Part shown: positions 51,948 to 59,861 of the stretch, piece after piece
How the letters are laid out: each line of letters begins with the position of its first letter
Numbering within the stretch: the first letter of the stretch is position 1
Source: an uncultured Desulfuromonas sp.
GTDB lineage: Bacteria > Desulfobacterota > Desulfuromonadia > Desulfuromonadales > Desulfuromonadaceae
Assembly (NCBI RefSeq): GCF_963666745.1
Contig: NZ_OY762961.1
Location: 670,001 to 734,000 of the forward strand
Reading direction: 5' to 3'
DNA: 64,000 bases
Translations under genes and position numbers: made by a program
Notes under the pieces: model-generated
Seen by the model: the letters and a program-made list of their open reading frames with translations, nothing else
Told to the model about the DNA's origin: nothing
Databases searched by the model: none

Positions 51948-53293
51948 AATGCGTCTTCAGCCTCATTTGCCATTTTTTCCTCATCGGAAAGCAGAGCCAG
52001 TTGGTCTTTTGCCTCAATCAGTTTCTGCATCAGTCTGGCCGTCAACTGATCGAAGTCAGCCCGGTTGGCGGTTGAAATCGGTTTGGCCGGTTCCGACTTG
52101 ATTTTAAGCGGGTTGATTGGTGTTCCGTGATGGAATACGCGGAAGTCCAGATGTGGACCAGTGGCAATGCCGGTACTTCCGACATAGCCGATCACTTCAC
52201 CCTGACGCACCCGTTTCCCTTTTTTCATCCCTTTGGCAAAACGGCTCATGTGGATATAGGTCGTTTCATAATCATTCGGGTGACGAATACGGATTTTATT
52301 GCCGTTGTTGCGGTCATAACTTTTCTGGGTAATGGTGCCGTCAGCCACGGCTTTAATCGGGGTGCCAGTCGGAGCGGCATAATCGACAGCCAAATGAGGT
52401 TTCCATTTGTTGAGCACGGGATGGAAACGGTTCTTTGTGAAGCCGGAGGAGATGCGGGTGTAAGACAAAGGTGCTTTGAGAAACGCTTTGCGCAGGCTCT
52501 TGCCCTGTTCATTGTAATAACCGCTGTCGTCGCCGTGGTTGTAATAGAAGGCGTAAAAACTCTGACCCTGATTATTGAATTCAGCAGACAGCAGGTCTCC
52601 ATATCCGGCAAGATTGCCGTCACGGTAACGCTTTTCCACCAGTGCAGTGAAGTAATCGCCTTCGCGAATGTCGCGGATAAAGTCGACATCCCAAGCAAAG
52701 ATATTCATCAGTTCAGCGGCAAGCTCCGAGGTTTCTCCCACCTGGCCCACCGTTTCAAACAAACTGGAGTGGATGACCCCACCGACCTGTTCCACTTCAA
52801 CCACATAGGGAATGGGCTTGCGCTCGATAAAAAACTCACCATCTTCCTGACGGATGATCAACTGGTCATCGCGATTGATGTCATAGTAGAAGCTGACGAA
52901 GCTTTCATTTTCCACTTCGATGCGGTACGGGTGACCGGCACAGAGCTGGCTGAGCGGAAAGACGTCTTCACTTTGACGGGCAATAACCAGGATTTCCTGA
53001 GGGGAAAAATAATGACCAAGGATGGCCGTGATGGTATCGCCGGGTTGAACCGATTGGCAGATCGTTTCCCTCTGAATCTGAATGATCTGCTCGGGAGCTG
53101 GTTCCTGAAAAGCGGCCGGTGCCGTTGTAATCGTCTCTTCGCTGCTGTCTGTGGGGGAAGGGCTATTGATTTTCAATAAGATGAAAACGACCAAGACAGC
53201 GCTTGCCAGAAGCAGAAGCAACGTCGTATTCTGCTTGCTCTGACGTCTGGTCGTTGCCATGGATCGGAATGATCTGCGATGATGACGCGACAT
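51944..53293 (-). CDS. M23-family peptidoglycan endopeptidase
   Basis: Protein of 449 residues. One N-terminal membrane helix at about 24-42 after a basic start, then a Pro/Glu/Thr linker, an OapA/LysM-like region (QSVQPGDTITAILGHYFSPQEI) and the M23 domain in the C-terminal third: HLAVDYAAPTGTPIKAVADGTI supplies His and Asp ligands. The second motif reads GPHLDFRVFH where most members have HxH, so the third zinc ligand would be Asp. Probably a periplasmic endopeptidase for cell-wall growth, like MepM. Neither candidate start (53293 or 53260) has a strong ribosome site. Confidence 0.88.
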   Translation of the reverse strand: MSRHHRRSFRSMATTRRQSKQNTTLLLLLASAVLVVFILLKINSPSPTDSSEETITTAPAAFQEPAPEQIIQIQRETICQSVQPGDTITAILGHYFSPQEILVIARQSEDVFPLSQLCAGHPYRIEVENESFVSFYYDINRDDQLIIRQEDGEFFIERKPIPYVVEVEQVGGVIHSSLFETVGQVGETSELAAELMNIFAWDVDFIRDIREGDYFTALVEKRYRDGNLAGYGDLLSAEFNNQGQSFYAFYYNHGDDSGYYNEQGKSLRKAFLKAPLSYTRISSGFTKNRFHPVLNKWKPHLAVDYAAPTGTPIKAVADGTITQKSYDRNNGNKIRIRHPNDYETTYIHMSRFAKGMKKGKRVRQGEVIGYVGSTGIATGPHLDFRVFHHGTPINPLKIKSEPAKPISTANRADFDQLTARLMQKLIEAKDQLALLSDEEKMANEAEDAL

Positions 53294-53486
53294 GGGTATA
53301 GAGATCCATCCTGTTGGTCAATGAAATGTTAGCGATTTATAAATCGGCTAAACATATCAGTTTTGAACAACCGGTGTCCAGAAGTTGTCCATGAGGATTA
53401 TCACATGGAAATGACAGTGTTTTCGAAATCCAGGATTAATCTTGCCGTTTGTTTAATCCCGGCGGCATCTTTTTTGAGAGAGTCTT

Positions 53487-54635
53487 ATGATCAACCGTCA
53501 ACGCATCAGCGATGAATTTTTTCGCCTCGCCTCCATCAGTAGCCCATCGTATCACGAAGGGGAGATGGCCGATTATCTTGTCCAACGCTTCCGTGAACTG
53601 GGTGCCCAGGTTGACATTGACGATACCGCATCTGCGATTGGCGGCGAGTCGGGCAATCTGATCGCGCGATTTTCCGGACAGCACTCGTCAGCGCCAAGCC
53701 TGTTGTTGTCGGCCCACATGGACACCGTCTCTCCCGCCGAAGGTGTCCAGCCGGTACTGGAAAATGGTGTGTTCCGTAGTGCCGGTGAAACCATTCTCGG
53801 TGCGGATGATAAATCGGGAATCGCCGAAATTATTGAAGCGATCTGTGTCCTCAAAGAGAACAATCTTCCTCATCCACCATTGGAAGTGGTGATTACCGTG
53901 TGCGAGGAGGTTGGGCTGCTGGGTGCCAAGCACCTGGATGTGTCCTCTCTGTCGGCCCGCTACGGTCTGGTGCTGGATACGTCCGGTGTCGGTAGCGTGG
54001 CCCATATGGCCCCCTGTGCCAATAAACTTCGTTTCCTGATTGAGGGGGTTGAGTCGCATGCCGGGCTAGACCCCGAGCACGGTATTTCGGCCATCCAGGT
54101 CGCGGCCAAAGCGATTGCCACCATGAACCTGGGCCGGATTGACGAGCAGACGACGGCCAATATCGGCATCATTCATGGTGGCCAGGCGACCAATATTGTG
54201 CCCCGTCATGTTCAATTGCTCGGTGAAGCGCGCAGTTTTGATGAACAGGCCTTGCAACAGCAAACCGAACATATGATCGATTGTCTGCGTCAGGCTGCCG
54301 ATGCGATGGTCGTTGAGATTCACGGTGAACCGACCCAGGCCCAATTGACGACGGAAGTTCTGGGCGATTATCCATTGATGAACGTGCCTCTGGACGCTCC
54401 GGTATTACAACGCCTGTGCGCTGCTGCCGAACGTCTTGGTCAGCCGCTTAATGTCGGACGATCCGGCGGCGGCAGTGATGCTAACCTGCTGAATCAATAT
54501 GGGATTCAGACCGTCAATCTGGCCAGTGGTATGCAGAAGGTGCATTCGGTCAATGAGTTTGTGCTGGTGGATGATCTGGTGCAGGTGGCGACATTGGTAC
54601 TGGCCTTTATTCAGGATATGGCGGAGGCGCAATGA
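53487..54635 (+). CDS. M20-family metallopeptidase, PepT-like
   Basis: Protein of 382 residues; GAGAGAG precedes the ATG. Zinc ligand motifs: LLLSAHMDTVSPAEGV (His, Asp), ILGADDKSGIAEIIEA (bridging Asp), VVITVCEEVGLLGAKHLD (catalytic Glu) and, near the end, KVHSVNEFV (His). The central lid domain is about 175-290 (ESHAGLDPEHGISAIQVAAKAI). Typical of tripeptidase T-like or peptidase T2 enzymes; cytosolic. It overlaps the aminotransferase gene by four bases (ATGA), which suggests a joint role in peptide or amino-acid use. Confidence 0.9.
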   Translation: MINRQRISDEFFRLASISSPSYHEGEMADYLVQRFRELGAQVDIDDTASAIGGESGNLIARFSGQHSSAPSLLLSAHMDTVSPAEGVQPVLENGVFRSAGETILGADDKSGIAEIIEAICVLKENNLPHPPLEVVITVCEEVGLLGAKHLDVSSLSARYGLVLDTSGVGSVAHMAPCANKLRFLIEGVESHAGLDPEHGISAIQVAAKAIATMNLGRIDEQTTANIGIIHGGQATNIVPRHVQLLGEARSFDEQALQQQTEHMIDCLRQAADAMVVEIHGEPTQAQLTTEVLGDYPLMNVPLDAPVLQRLCAAAERLGQPLNVGRSGGGSDANLLNQYGIQTVNLASGMQKVHSVNEFVLVDDLVQVATLVLAFIQDMAEAQ

Positions 54636-55786
54636 AACGCTCTGCGCGCCTTGATCATGTCACGTTTCCGCCGATCAGCGAGGTGAAAGGGTGGCTGGCC
54701 GGTCGCCATTTCCCGGCGGATAAACCCTTGGTGGATCTGTGTCAGGCGATTCCCGATTATGCCCCACATCCCGATCTCATTGCCCATATCCAGCAACGCA
54801 TGACTGCCGCGGATTGTGCGGTGTATTCGCCGGATGAAGGGTTGACAGAGGTGCGTGACAGTGTCAGTCGCTGGTATCAGCGCCGTTATGGGGATGGACC
54901 CAATCCGGCGCAAATCTGTCTGACTATTGGTGCCAGCCAGGCCTTCTGGTTGACTCTGTTGCTGCTGTGTCAGGCCGGTGATGAGGTGATTGTCCAATTG
55001 CCGGCCTATTTTGATCATCCCATGGGCATGGAGGCGCTGGGAATTGTGCCGCGTTATGTGCCTTTTGATGCGCCGGTGGAGGCGTTTGCTGCTGAGGTTA
55101 ACCCGCGCACGCGAGCGATTCTCATGGTGACGCCGAGTAATCCCACCGGGGCGATTTTAAGTCCGGAAAAAATTGAGGCCCTATATGAACTGGCCCGGCA
55201 GCAGGATATCGCTTTGGTCCTCGACGAAACCTACCATGCTTTTGTTCCTTCCGGCACTGCGCCACATCCGCTTTTTTCACGTCCGGACTGGCCGAAAAAT
55301 CTGATCCATTTTGCCTCGTTCGGCAAAACGTTTGCCCTGACCGGTTATCGGGCCGGTTGTCTGGTGGCCGATGAAACGTTGATCCGTCAGGCCCTCAAGG
55401 TACAGGACAGCATGGTGGTGTGTCAGCCGCGGATCACCCAGTATGCCGTGGCTTATGGCTGCGACCATCTGGATGACTGGGTCGCGGAAAACAACCGAAT
55501 GATGCAACAGCGTCATGATCTCTTTTGTCGCTTATTTACCGAACAGAAGGTCTTTGAATTGTGTGCCAGTGGAGCGTTCTTTGCCTGGGTGCGACATCCC
55601 TGGACGCATCTGACCGGTCGTCAGGTCGCACGCCGCTTGGTCGAGGAGGCGCATGTTGCCTGCTTGCCCGGTGAAGTCTTTGGCCCCGGATTGGAAGGGT
55701 ATCTGCGTCTGGCGTTCGGCAATGTGCGTCTTGACCAGGTGCCTATGGCGGTTGATCGCTTCAAACGGGTTGATTTTGCATCGTAA
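54632..55786 (+). CDS. Class I/II PLP-dependent aminotransferase
   Basis: Protein of 384 residues. Fold type I blocks: LTIGASQAFWLTLLLLCQAGDEV, MVTPSNPTGAILSPEKI, LVLDETYHAF, and HFASFGKTFALTGYRAG containing the cofactor lysine; a C-terminal Arg for the substrate carboxylate is in YLRLAFGNVRLDQV. It belongs to the aspartate aminotransferase superfamily, but the substrate cannot be named. Translationally coupled to the peptidase upstream. Confidence 0.9.
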   Translation: MKRSARLDHVTFPPISEVKGWLAGRHFPADKPLVDLCQAIPDYAPHPDLIAHIQQRMTAADCAVYSPDEGLTEVRDSVSRWYQRRYGDGPNPAQICLTIGASQAFWLTLLLLCQAGDEVIVQLPAYFDHPMGMEALGIVPRYVPFDAPVEAFAAEVNPRTRAILMVTPSNPTGAILSPEKIEALYELARQQDIALVLDETYHAFVPSGTAPHPLFSRPDWPKNLIHFASFGKTFALTGYRAGCLVADETLIRQALKVQDSMVVCQPRITQYAVAYGCDHLDDWVAENNRMMQQRHDLFCRLFTEQKVFELCASGAFFAWVRHPWTHLTGRQVARRLVEEAHVACLPGEVFGPGLEGYLRLAFGNVRLDQVPMAVDRFKRVDFAS

Positions 55787-55838
55787 ATCGCTACACTGAA
55801 AGGACGTTCTTTTCTCTTTTTAAGTGGAGCACCTGCCT

Positions 55839-56663
55839 ATGCCGCGTGTCCTTCTTCTGCTCTGTTGCCTGCTTTTCGCGTCTCTATCGCCGGGGTGGGC
55901 CGAATCCGAACGCATCCCATTCTCCGCTCCGGATGAATCGGCCATTCCTGCCGGTGTAGAAGGGGATCTGATTCGTCGTGGCTACCTGATTCTTACCGAG
56001 ACTCCCCAACAACTTCCCGAATACGTCCACAGTCGTCTGCGCTGCAGTAATTGTCATCTCAAGGCCGGTACTGTGGCCTATGCAGCGCCCTGGGTCGGAG
56101 TGACCAGCCGATATCCCCGTTACAGTCGTCGCTCCGCCAGTGATGTTTCTTTACCGCAACGGATTCAAGGTTGTTTTCGCCGCAGTCTCAACAGCGAGGC
56201 ACCGGCGGACGATAGTGAACCGATGCAGGCGATTGTTGCCTATATGGCGTGGTTGTCGCAGGGGATCAGCGAAGGCTATCGTCTCGAAGGGTGGGGATTC
56301 CCCCGCTTGCCGGAAAATCCACCTCCGGATCGTCAGCGTGGTGAGCAGTTGTTCTTGGATCGATGTGCCGTGTGTCACGGTAAAGACGGGCAGGGGCGTC
56401 TTGATGAGAGCCCGCAGCGCTATCCTTACGGATTCCCTCCACTGTGGGGGAAATCTTCTTTCAACATAGCCGCCGGTATGGCGCGTTTACACAAAGCGGC
56501 CGCTTTTATTCAGCGCAATATGCCGTTTTCTTCAGGGGGAATACTCACGATTCAGCAGGCTTACGACGTAGCTGATTTTGTCATTCATCAGCCGCGCGAA
56601 GATTATCCCGCCAAAGTTCATGACTGGCCTGAAGGAGGGAAACCGAGTGATGCCCGTTATTAA
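55839..56663 (+). CDS. Dihaem cytochrome c, TsdA (thiosulfate dehydrogenase)-like
   Basis: Protein of 274 residues. Start ATG 55839 with GGAG upstream; signal peptide 1-21. Two haem motifs: CSNCH (69-73) and CAVCH (176-180). AAPWVGVTSRYPRYSRRSA, then RIQGCFRRSLNSE, GFPPLWGKSSFNIAAGMARL and AAFIQRNMPF follow the TsdA pattern. Cys112 would be the unusual axial cysteine of haem 1, and Met228 a ligand of haem 2. TsdA couples thiosulfate and tetrathionate; direction of reaction unknown here. It overlaps the peroxidase-like gene downstream by 14 bases, so the two proteins may exchange electrons in the periplasm. Confidence 0.85.
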   Translation: MPRVLLLLCCLLFASLSPGWAESERIPFSAPDESAIPAGVEGDLIRRGYLILTETPQQLPEYVHSRLRCSNCHLKAGTVAYAAPWVGVTSRYPRYSRRSASDVSLPQRIQGCFRRSLNSEAPADDSEPMQAIVAYMAWLSQGISEGYRLEGWGFPRLPENPPPDRQRGEQLFLDRCAVCHGKDGQGRLDESPQRYPYGFPPLWGKSSFNIAAGMARLHKAAAFIQRNMPFSSGGILTIQQAYDVADFVIHQPREDYPAKVHDWPEGGKPSDARY

Positions 56664-57711
56664 ACGCTGTGCACGTCTTGTGCTGCTCTTTTCACTATGC
56701 TCCTCGTTGTTCTTCGCCATGCCGGTTTGGGCTCAAAGTGAACCTGTTTTGACAGACTATGAGCAGGCACGCTTTTATTTTGATCCGATTCCTCACCAGG
56801 TGCCGCGCAAAGAACTGATCACGCATTTTGATGAAAAAGTGTTGTTGGGCAAGCGACTTTTTTTTGATCCTCGCTTGTCGTTGAGTCAAACGGTCAGCTG
56901 TCATAATCTGTCCATGGGGGGAGATGACGGCCGCTCTGTTTCGGTGGGCCATGCCTGGCAAACCGGACCACGCAACAGTCCGACGATTTTCAACGCCGGG
57001 TTGCAGATCGCCCAGTTCTGGGATGGTCGGGCACGTGATCTCGTTGAACAAGCTGGCTCGCCTATGACCAGTCCGGTTGAAATGGCCAGCAGTGACCCTC
57101 TGATCTGTTCGGTCTTGTCCAGTATTCCTGACTATGTGGACTGGTTTACCCAGGCGTTTCCTGAACGGGAGAATCCGATTTGCTTCGCGACGACCCGTCA
57201 TGCGTTGGCCGCCTTTGTTTCAACCTTGCTGACGCCGGATGCCCCTTTTGATCGCTATCTGAAGGGCGATCAGCAGGCGTTGAGTGAAAAGCAGAAGCAG
57301 GGACTCCGCCGTTTTATTGACCTTGGTTGCGTGCAGTGTCATATGAGCACCAACCTGGGCGGGAATGGTTATTACCAGTTCGGTGTCAAACATGACCCGG
57401 AAGAGCGTTATCGCCCCGCAAATGATCATGGTCGCAGCCAGTTAAGAGAGAGTTTTTCACAAGACTATGTTTTCAAGGTGCCGACCTTGAGAAACGTGCT
57501 GCTGACGGCCCCTTATTTTCATTCTGGAAGTGCCTGGACGATTGACGAGGCGATTGAGGTGATGGCCTGGACCCAACTTGATAGACGTCTGTCAGAGCAG
57601 GATGGTGATGATTTAGAAGCTTTTATGGCCAGTCTGACTGGGGAGATCCCACAGATCACTTTGCCGCTACTGCCACCTTCGACTCAGCAGACCCCGCAGC
57701 CTTCATACTGA
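56650..57711 (+). CDS. Dihaem cytochrome c peroxidase-like protein with altered first haem site
   Basis: Protein of 353 residues; start ATG 56650 with GGAGG upstream; signal peptide ends near WAQ/SEP (29). Fold blocks of the CCP/MauG family are present: LGKRLFFDPRLSLSQ, RNSPTIFNAGLQIAQFWDGRARDLVEQA, GSPMTSPVEMA, and YVFKVPTLRNVLLTAPYFHSG. The second haem motif CVQCH (227-231) is intact. The first, normally CxxCH after 'TVSC', reads TVSCHNLSMGG: one cysteine is missing as if nine bases were lost in frame. Haem could only attach through Cys84. Since the N-terminal haem is the catalytic one, peroxidase activity is doubtful. Confidence 0.85.
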   Translation: MPVIKRCARLVLLFSLCSSLFFAMPVWAQSEPVLTDYEQARFYFDPIPHQVPRKELITHFDEKVLLGKRLFFDPRLSLSQTVSCHNLSMGGDDGRSVSVGHAWQTGPRNSPTIFNAGLQIAQFWDGRARDLVEQAGSPMTSPVEMASSDPLICSVLSSIPDYVDWFTQAFPERENPICFATTRHALAAFVSTLLTPDAPFDRYLKGDQQALSEKQKQGLRRFIDLGCVQCHMSTNLGGNGYYQFGVKHDPEERYRPANDHGRSQLRESFSQDYVFKVPTLRNVLLTAPYFHSGSAWTIDEAIEVMAWTQLDRRLSEQDGDDLEAFMASLTGEIPQITLPLLPPSTQQTPQPSY

Positions 57712-57712
57712 T

Positions 57713-57879
57713 CTAGTGCTCTGTCAATGCTAAAAATTCGAGTGTATGGCACAGCATCGTGCCGTTCTCACAAGGCGCGAAATCGCCGAAGTGGCCACTC
57801 CACTTCAAGATTTTGCAACGCAGTGAGAATGTTGCGAGGCGAAGCCAGACCCGAAAATTTAGTGTTGTCAGAGCACTAG
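57713..57879. mobile_element. MITE-like inverted-repeat element
   Basis: 167 bp with 32-bp terminal inverted repeats (25 of 32 matching), both starting CTAGTGCTCTG. CTAG at each end may be a duplicated 4-bp target. GTTCTCAC and GTGAGAAT add an inner inverted repeat. No coding capacity. It sits two bases after the peroxidase-like stop, and its right CTAG supplies the TAG stop of the convergent GGDEF gene. Confidence 0.7.
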
Positions 57880-59321
57880 TGAAGGCGGACACAGTTACGG
57901 CCATCGTGTTTTGCTTGGTAGAGTGCTGTGTCTGCTCGCGACAGGACTTTGTCGATTCGATCCTCACCCCGCCATTGGCTGATGCCAAAACTTGCAGTGA
58001 CAGTGAATTTTTTATCCTCGGCTGAAAACGACAGGTTGGCAATGGCCTCGCGCATCTTCTGGGCGTGGGTTTCTGCACCGTGAAGAGGCGTTGACGGCAG
58101 AAGAAAAAGGAATTCCTCGCCTCCAAAACGACACACCAGATCGGATTCTCGGCAAAGGTTGAGACAGGTTTGGGCGACCTCGATCAGGACCTCGTCGCCG
58201 ACATGGTGTCCATATGTGTCATTGACTTTTTTGAAGTGATCAATATCCATCATTATAACGGTCAGAGCCGTTCCGGCTCGTTGATTCTTTTTGATCTCCA
58301 AAGCCGCCTGCTCCATCGCATAGCGACGATTGGCCAGCCCGGTTAACGGATCGGTTGTTGCCTGCTCCTGAAGCTGCTGCTGAATGTTGAACTGCTCTCG
58401 CTGAGAGCGGACCGTGAGAATGGACAGTGTGAACAGGATGGCGGCGACCACAATACCGAAGCTCCCCATGATCAGACTGTGTTCGCGCCAGTCGGCAAAA
58501 AAATCTTCTTCGTTGACAGACACGGCTGCAACCATAGAGGTTTCACCAACACGCGCTATGCTGGCAATTAAAGCGGATCCGTCTACTGGTGAGATGCCAT
58601 GAAAAATTTTGCTCTTTTCCAGGTTGCACAGCAGTTTTGCAACGCCGGAGAACTTCTTGCCCACAACCTGCAAATGGCCAGGAATCCGTGTGTACATTTC
58701 GCCGTCTTGCGACGCGACGGTAATGATCATATTTTCCGGTAACTCGAGCCGTTGGTAGCGTTCATAGAGATGATTGATGTCAATGACGGCAACCAGGATA
58801 CGTTGCAATTTGCCACGTTGGTCACGTTCCGCTTTACTGAACCCGAAAAACCACTGGTTTTCATGAACTTTTGAAAGTTGTGGCTTGCCAATAAAATAAG
58901 TGCTTTTGTGATGATCAAGATGGTAGCGCAGGTAGTCACGGTCGGAGACATCCGGCGGAGTGCCGGGCCCGCTCCAATCGAGAATGTTTCCTGAGGGGGA
59001 GAGAATCAAAAGGTCCATCAGGTAGCTGTTTTTCTTTTTCAGGTCGATCAGTACGTTGCGGATTTCATCATGGTGGTCTCCATGGTTATTGGCCAGCAGG
59101 TTGTCCAGTCCGACAAACATCTGCTCAACACCGTAATACATTCTTTCGAGATCCATCGCGAGAAAACGTACCAGACCTGTGGTATCGGCATATGCTTCGC
59201 GAATGGCTACTTTTCGTGCTGAATAGATATTGCTGCCGATAAATGACAGAGTCAGAATAATACTGAGAAAGCCAAAAAAACAGGTGCGTCTCACAATATG
59301 CCTTTCAAAAATAAGTGCCAA
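57876..59321 (-). CDS. Membrane-bound dCache-GGDEF diguanylate cyclase
   Basis: Protein of 481 residues. Membrane helices at about 13-33 and 282-303 flank a periplasmic Cache-type domain (LMDLLILSPSGNILDWSG, DVSDRDYLRYHLDHHKSTYFIG, GDEMY-like QDGEMYTRIPGH). GGDEF at about 325-480, active site RFGGEEFLFLLP intact, inhibitory site RESD five residues before. The final residues NCVRLH are followed by a TAG contributed by the adjoining MITE-like element, so the native C-terminus may have differed slightly. Divergent from the cytochrome bd operon. Confidence 0.9.
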   Translation of the reverse strand: MALIFERHIVRRTCFFGFLSIILTLSFIGSNIYSARKVAIREAYADTTGLVRFLAMDLERMYYGVEQMFVGLDNLLANNHGDHHDEIRNVLIDLKKKNSYLMDLLILSPSGNILDWSGPGTPPDVSDRDYLRYHLDHHKSTYFIGKPQLSKVHENQWFFGFSKAERDQRGKLQRILVAVIDINHLYERYQRLELPENMIITVASQDGEMYTRIPGHLQVVGKKFSGVAKLLCNLEKSKIFHGISPVDGSALIASIARVGETSMVAAVSVNEEDFFADWREHSLIMGSFGIVVAAILFTLSILTVRSQREQFNIQQQLQEQATTDPLTGLANRRYAMEQAALEIKKNQRAGTALTVIMMDIDHFKKVNDTYGHHVGDEVLIEVAQTCLNLCRESDLVCRFGGEEFLFLLPSTPLHGAETHAQKMREAIANLSFSAEDKKFTVTASFGISQWRGEDRIDKVLSRADTALYQAKHDGRNCVRLH

Positions 59322-59620
59322 TTCTAGTTCATTATACGTGAGGATTTCATAAAGCCTAGGAAAAAACCGCTTATTTTTCAGTAGTATAAATAATGTCTCA
59401 TATGATTGCTTTATTTATATATGGTTATTAATCGGTGAATAAAAGACTTTTTTGGTAATATTTATCTTGACAGGATGAGGGGGATTTGTAAAATAAGACG
59501 AAATTTGTCCTCTTTGCCACGGCGGCAAAAAAACGACAGCAAGATGCTGTAAATGTTAAAAATTGCGCTAGGCTATCTTTAAATACACCTCAAACAGTTT
59601 GATTTTGATGGAGATATTCG

Positions 59621-59842
59621 ATGGGTTCTGTCCGTTCGGTCCTGAATTTTTATGTTGAAGGGTTCCGTTCCATGACGCTAGGCAAGACACTGTGGAAGAT
59701 CATTCTCCTCAAGCTCCTTGTCTTTTTGACTGTTTTGAACCTCTTCTTTCCCAATTATCTGAAAACGAATTTTGAAACAGACCAGCAGCGTGCTGATCAT
59801 GTTTTAAACCATATCGCTGTGATCCCTGCCACGGGACGCTAA
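59621..59842 (+). CDS. DUF4492 membrane protein of the cytochrome bd operon
   Basis: Protein of 73 residues, GGAGA before the ATG. MGSVRSVLNFYVEGFRSMTLGKTLWKII is followed by one membrane helix (about 29-47, LLKLLVFLTVLNLFFP). DUF4492 proteins are commonly encoded next to cydAB in anaerobes and are presumed to help assemble or stabilise the oxidase. Only 19 bases separate it from cydA. The 300 bp upstream are AT-rich and should hold the operon promoter, but I see no clear FNR or other site there. Confidence 0.85.
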   Translation: MGSVRSVLNFYVEGFRSMTLGKTLWKIILLKLLVFLTVLNLFFPNYLKTNFETDQQRADHVLNHIAVIPATGR

Positions 59843-59861
59843 CGCTCAAAGGAGGTTGTCT

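Noticed and set aside
52127-53179. 350-codon plus-strand frame
   Set aside because: Opposite the M23 peptidase gene, which has catalytic motifs and coupling to acpH.
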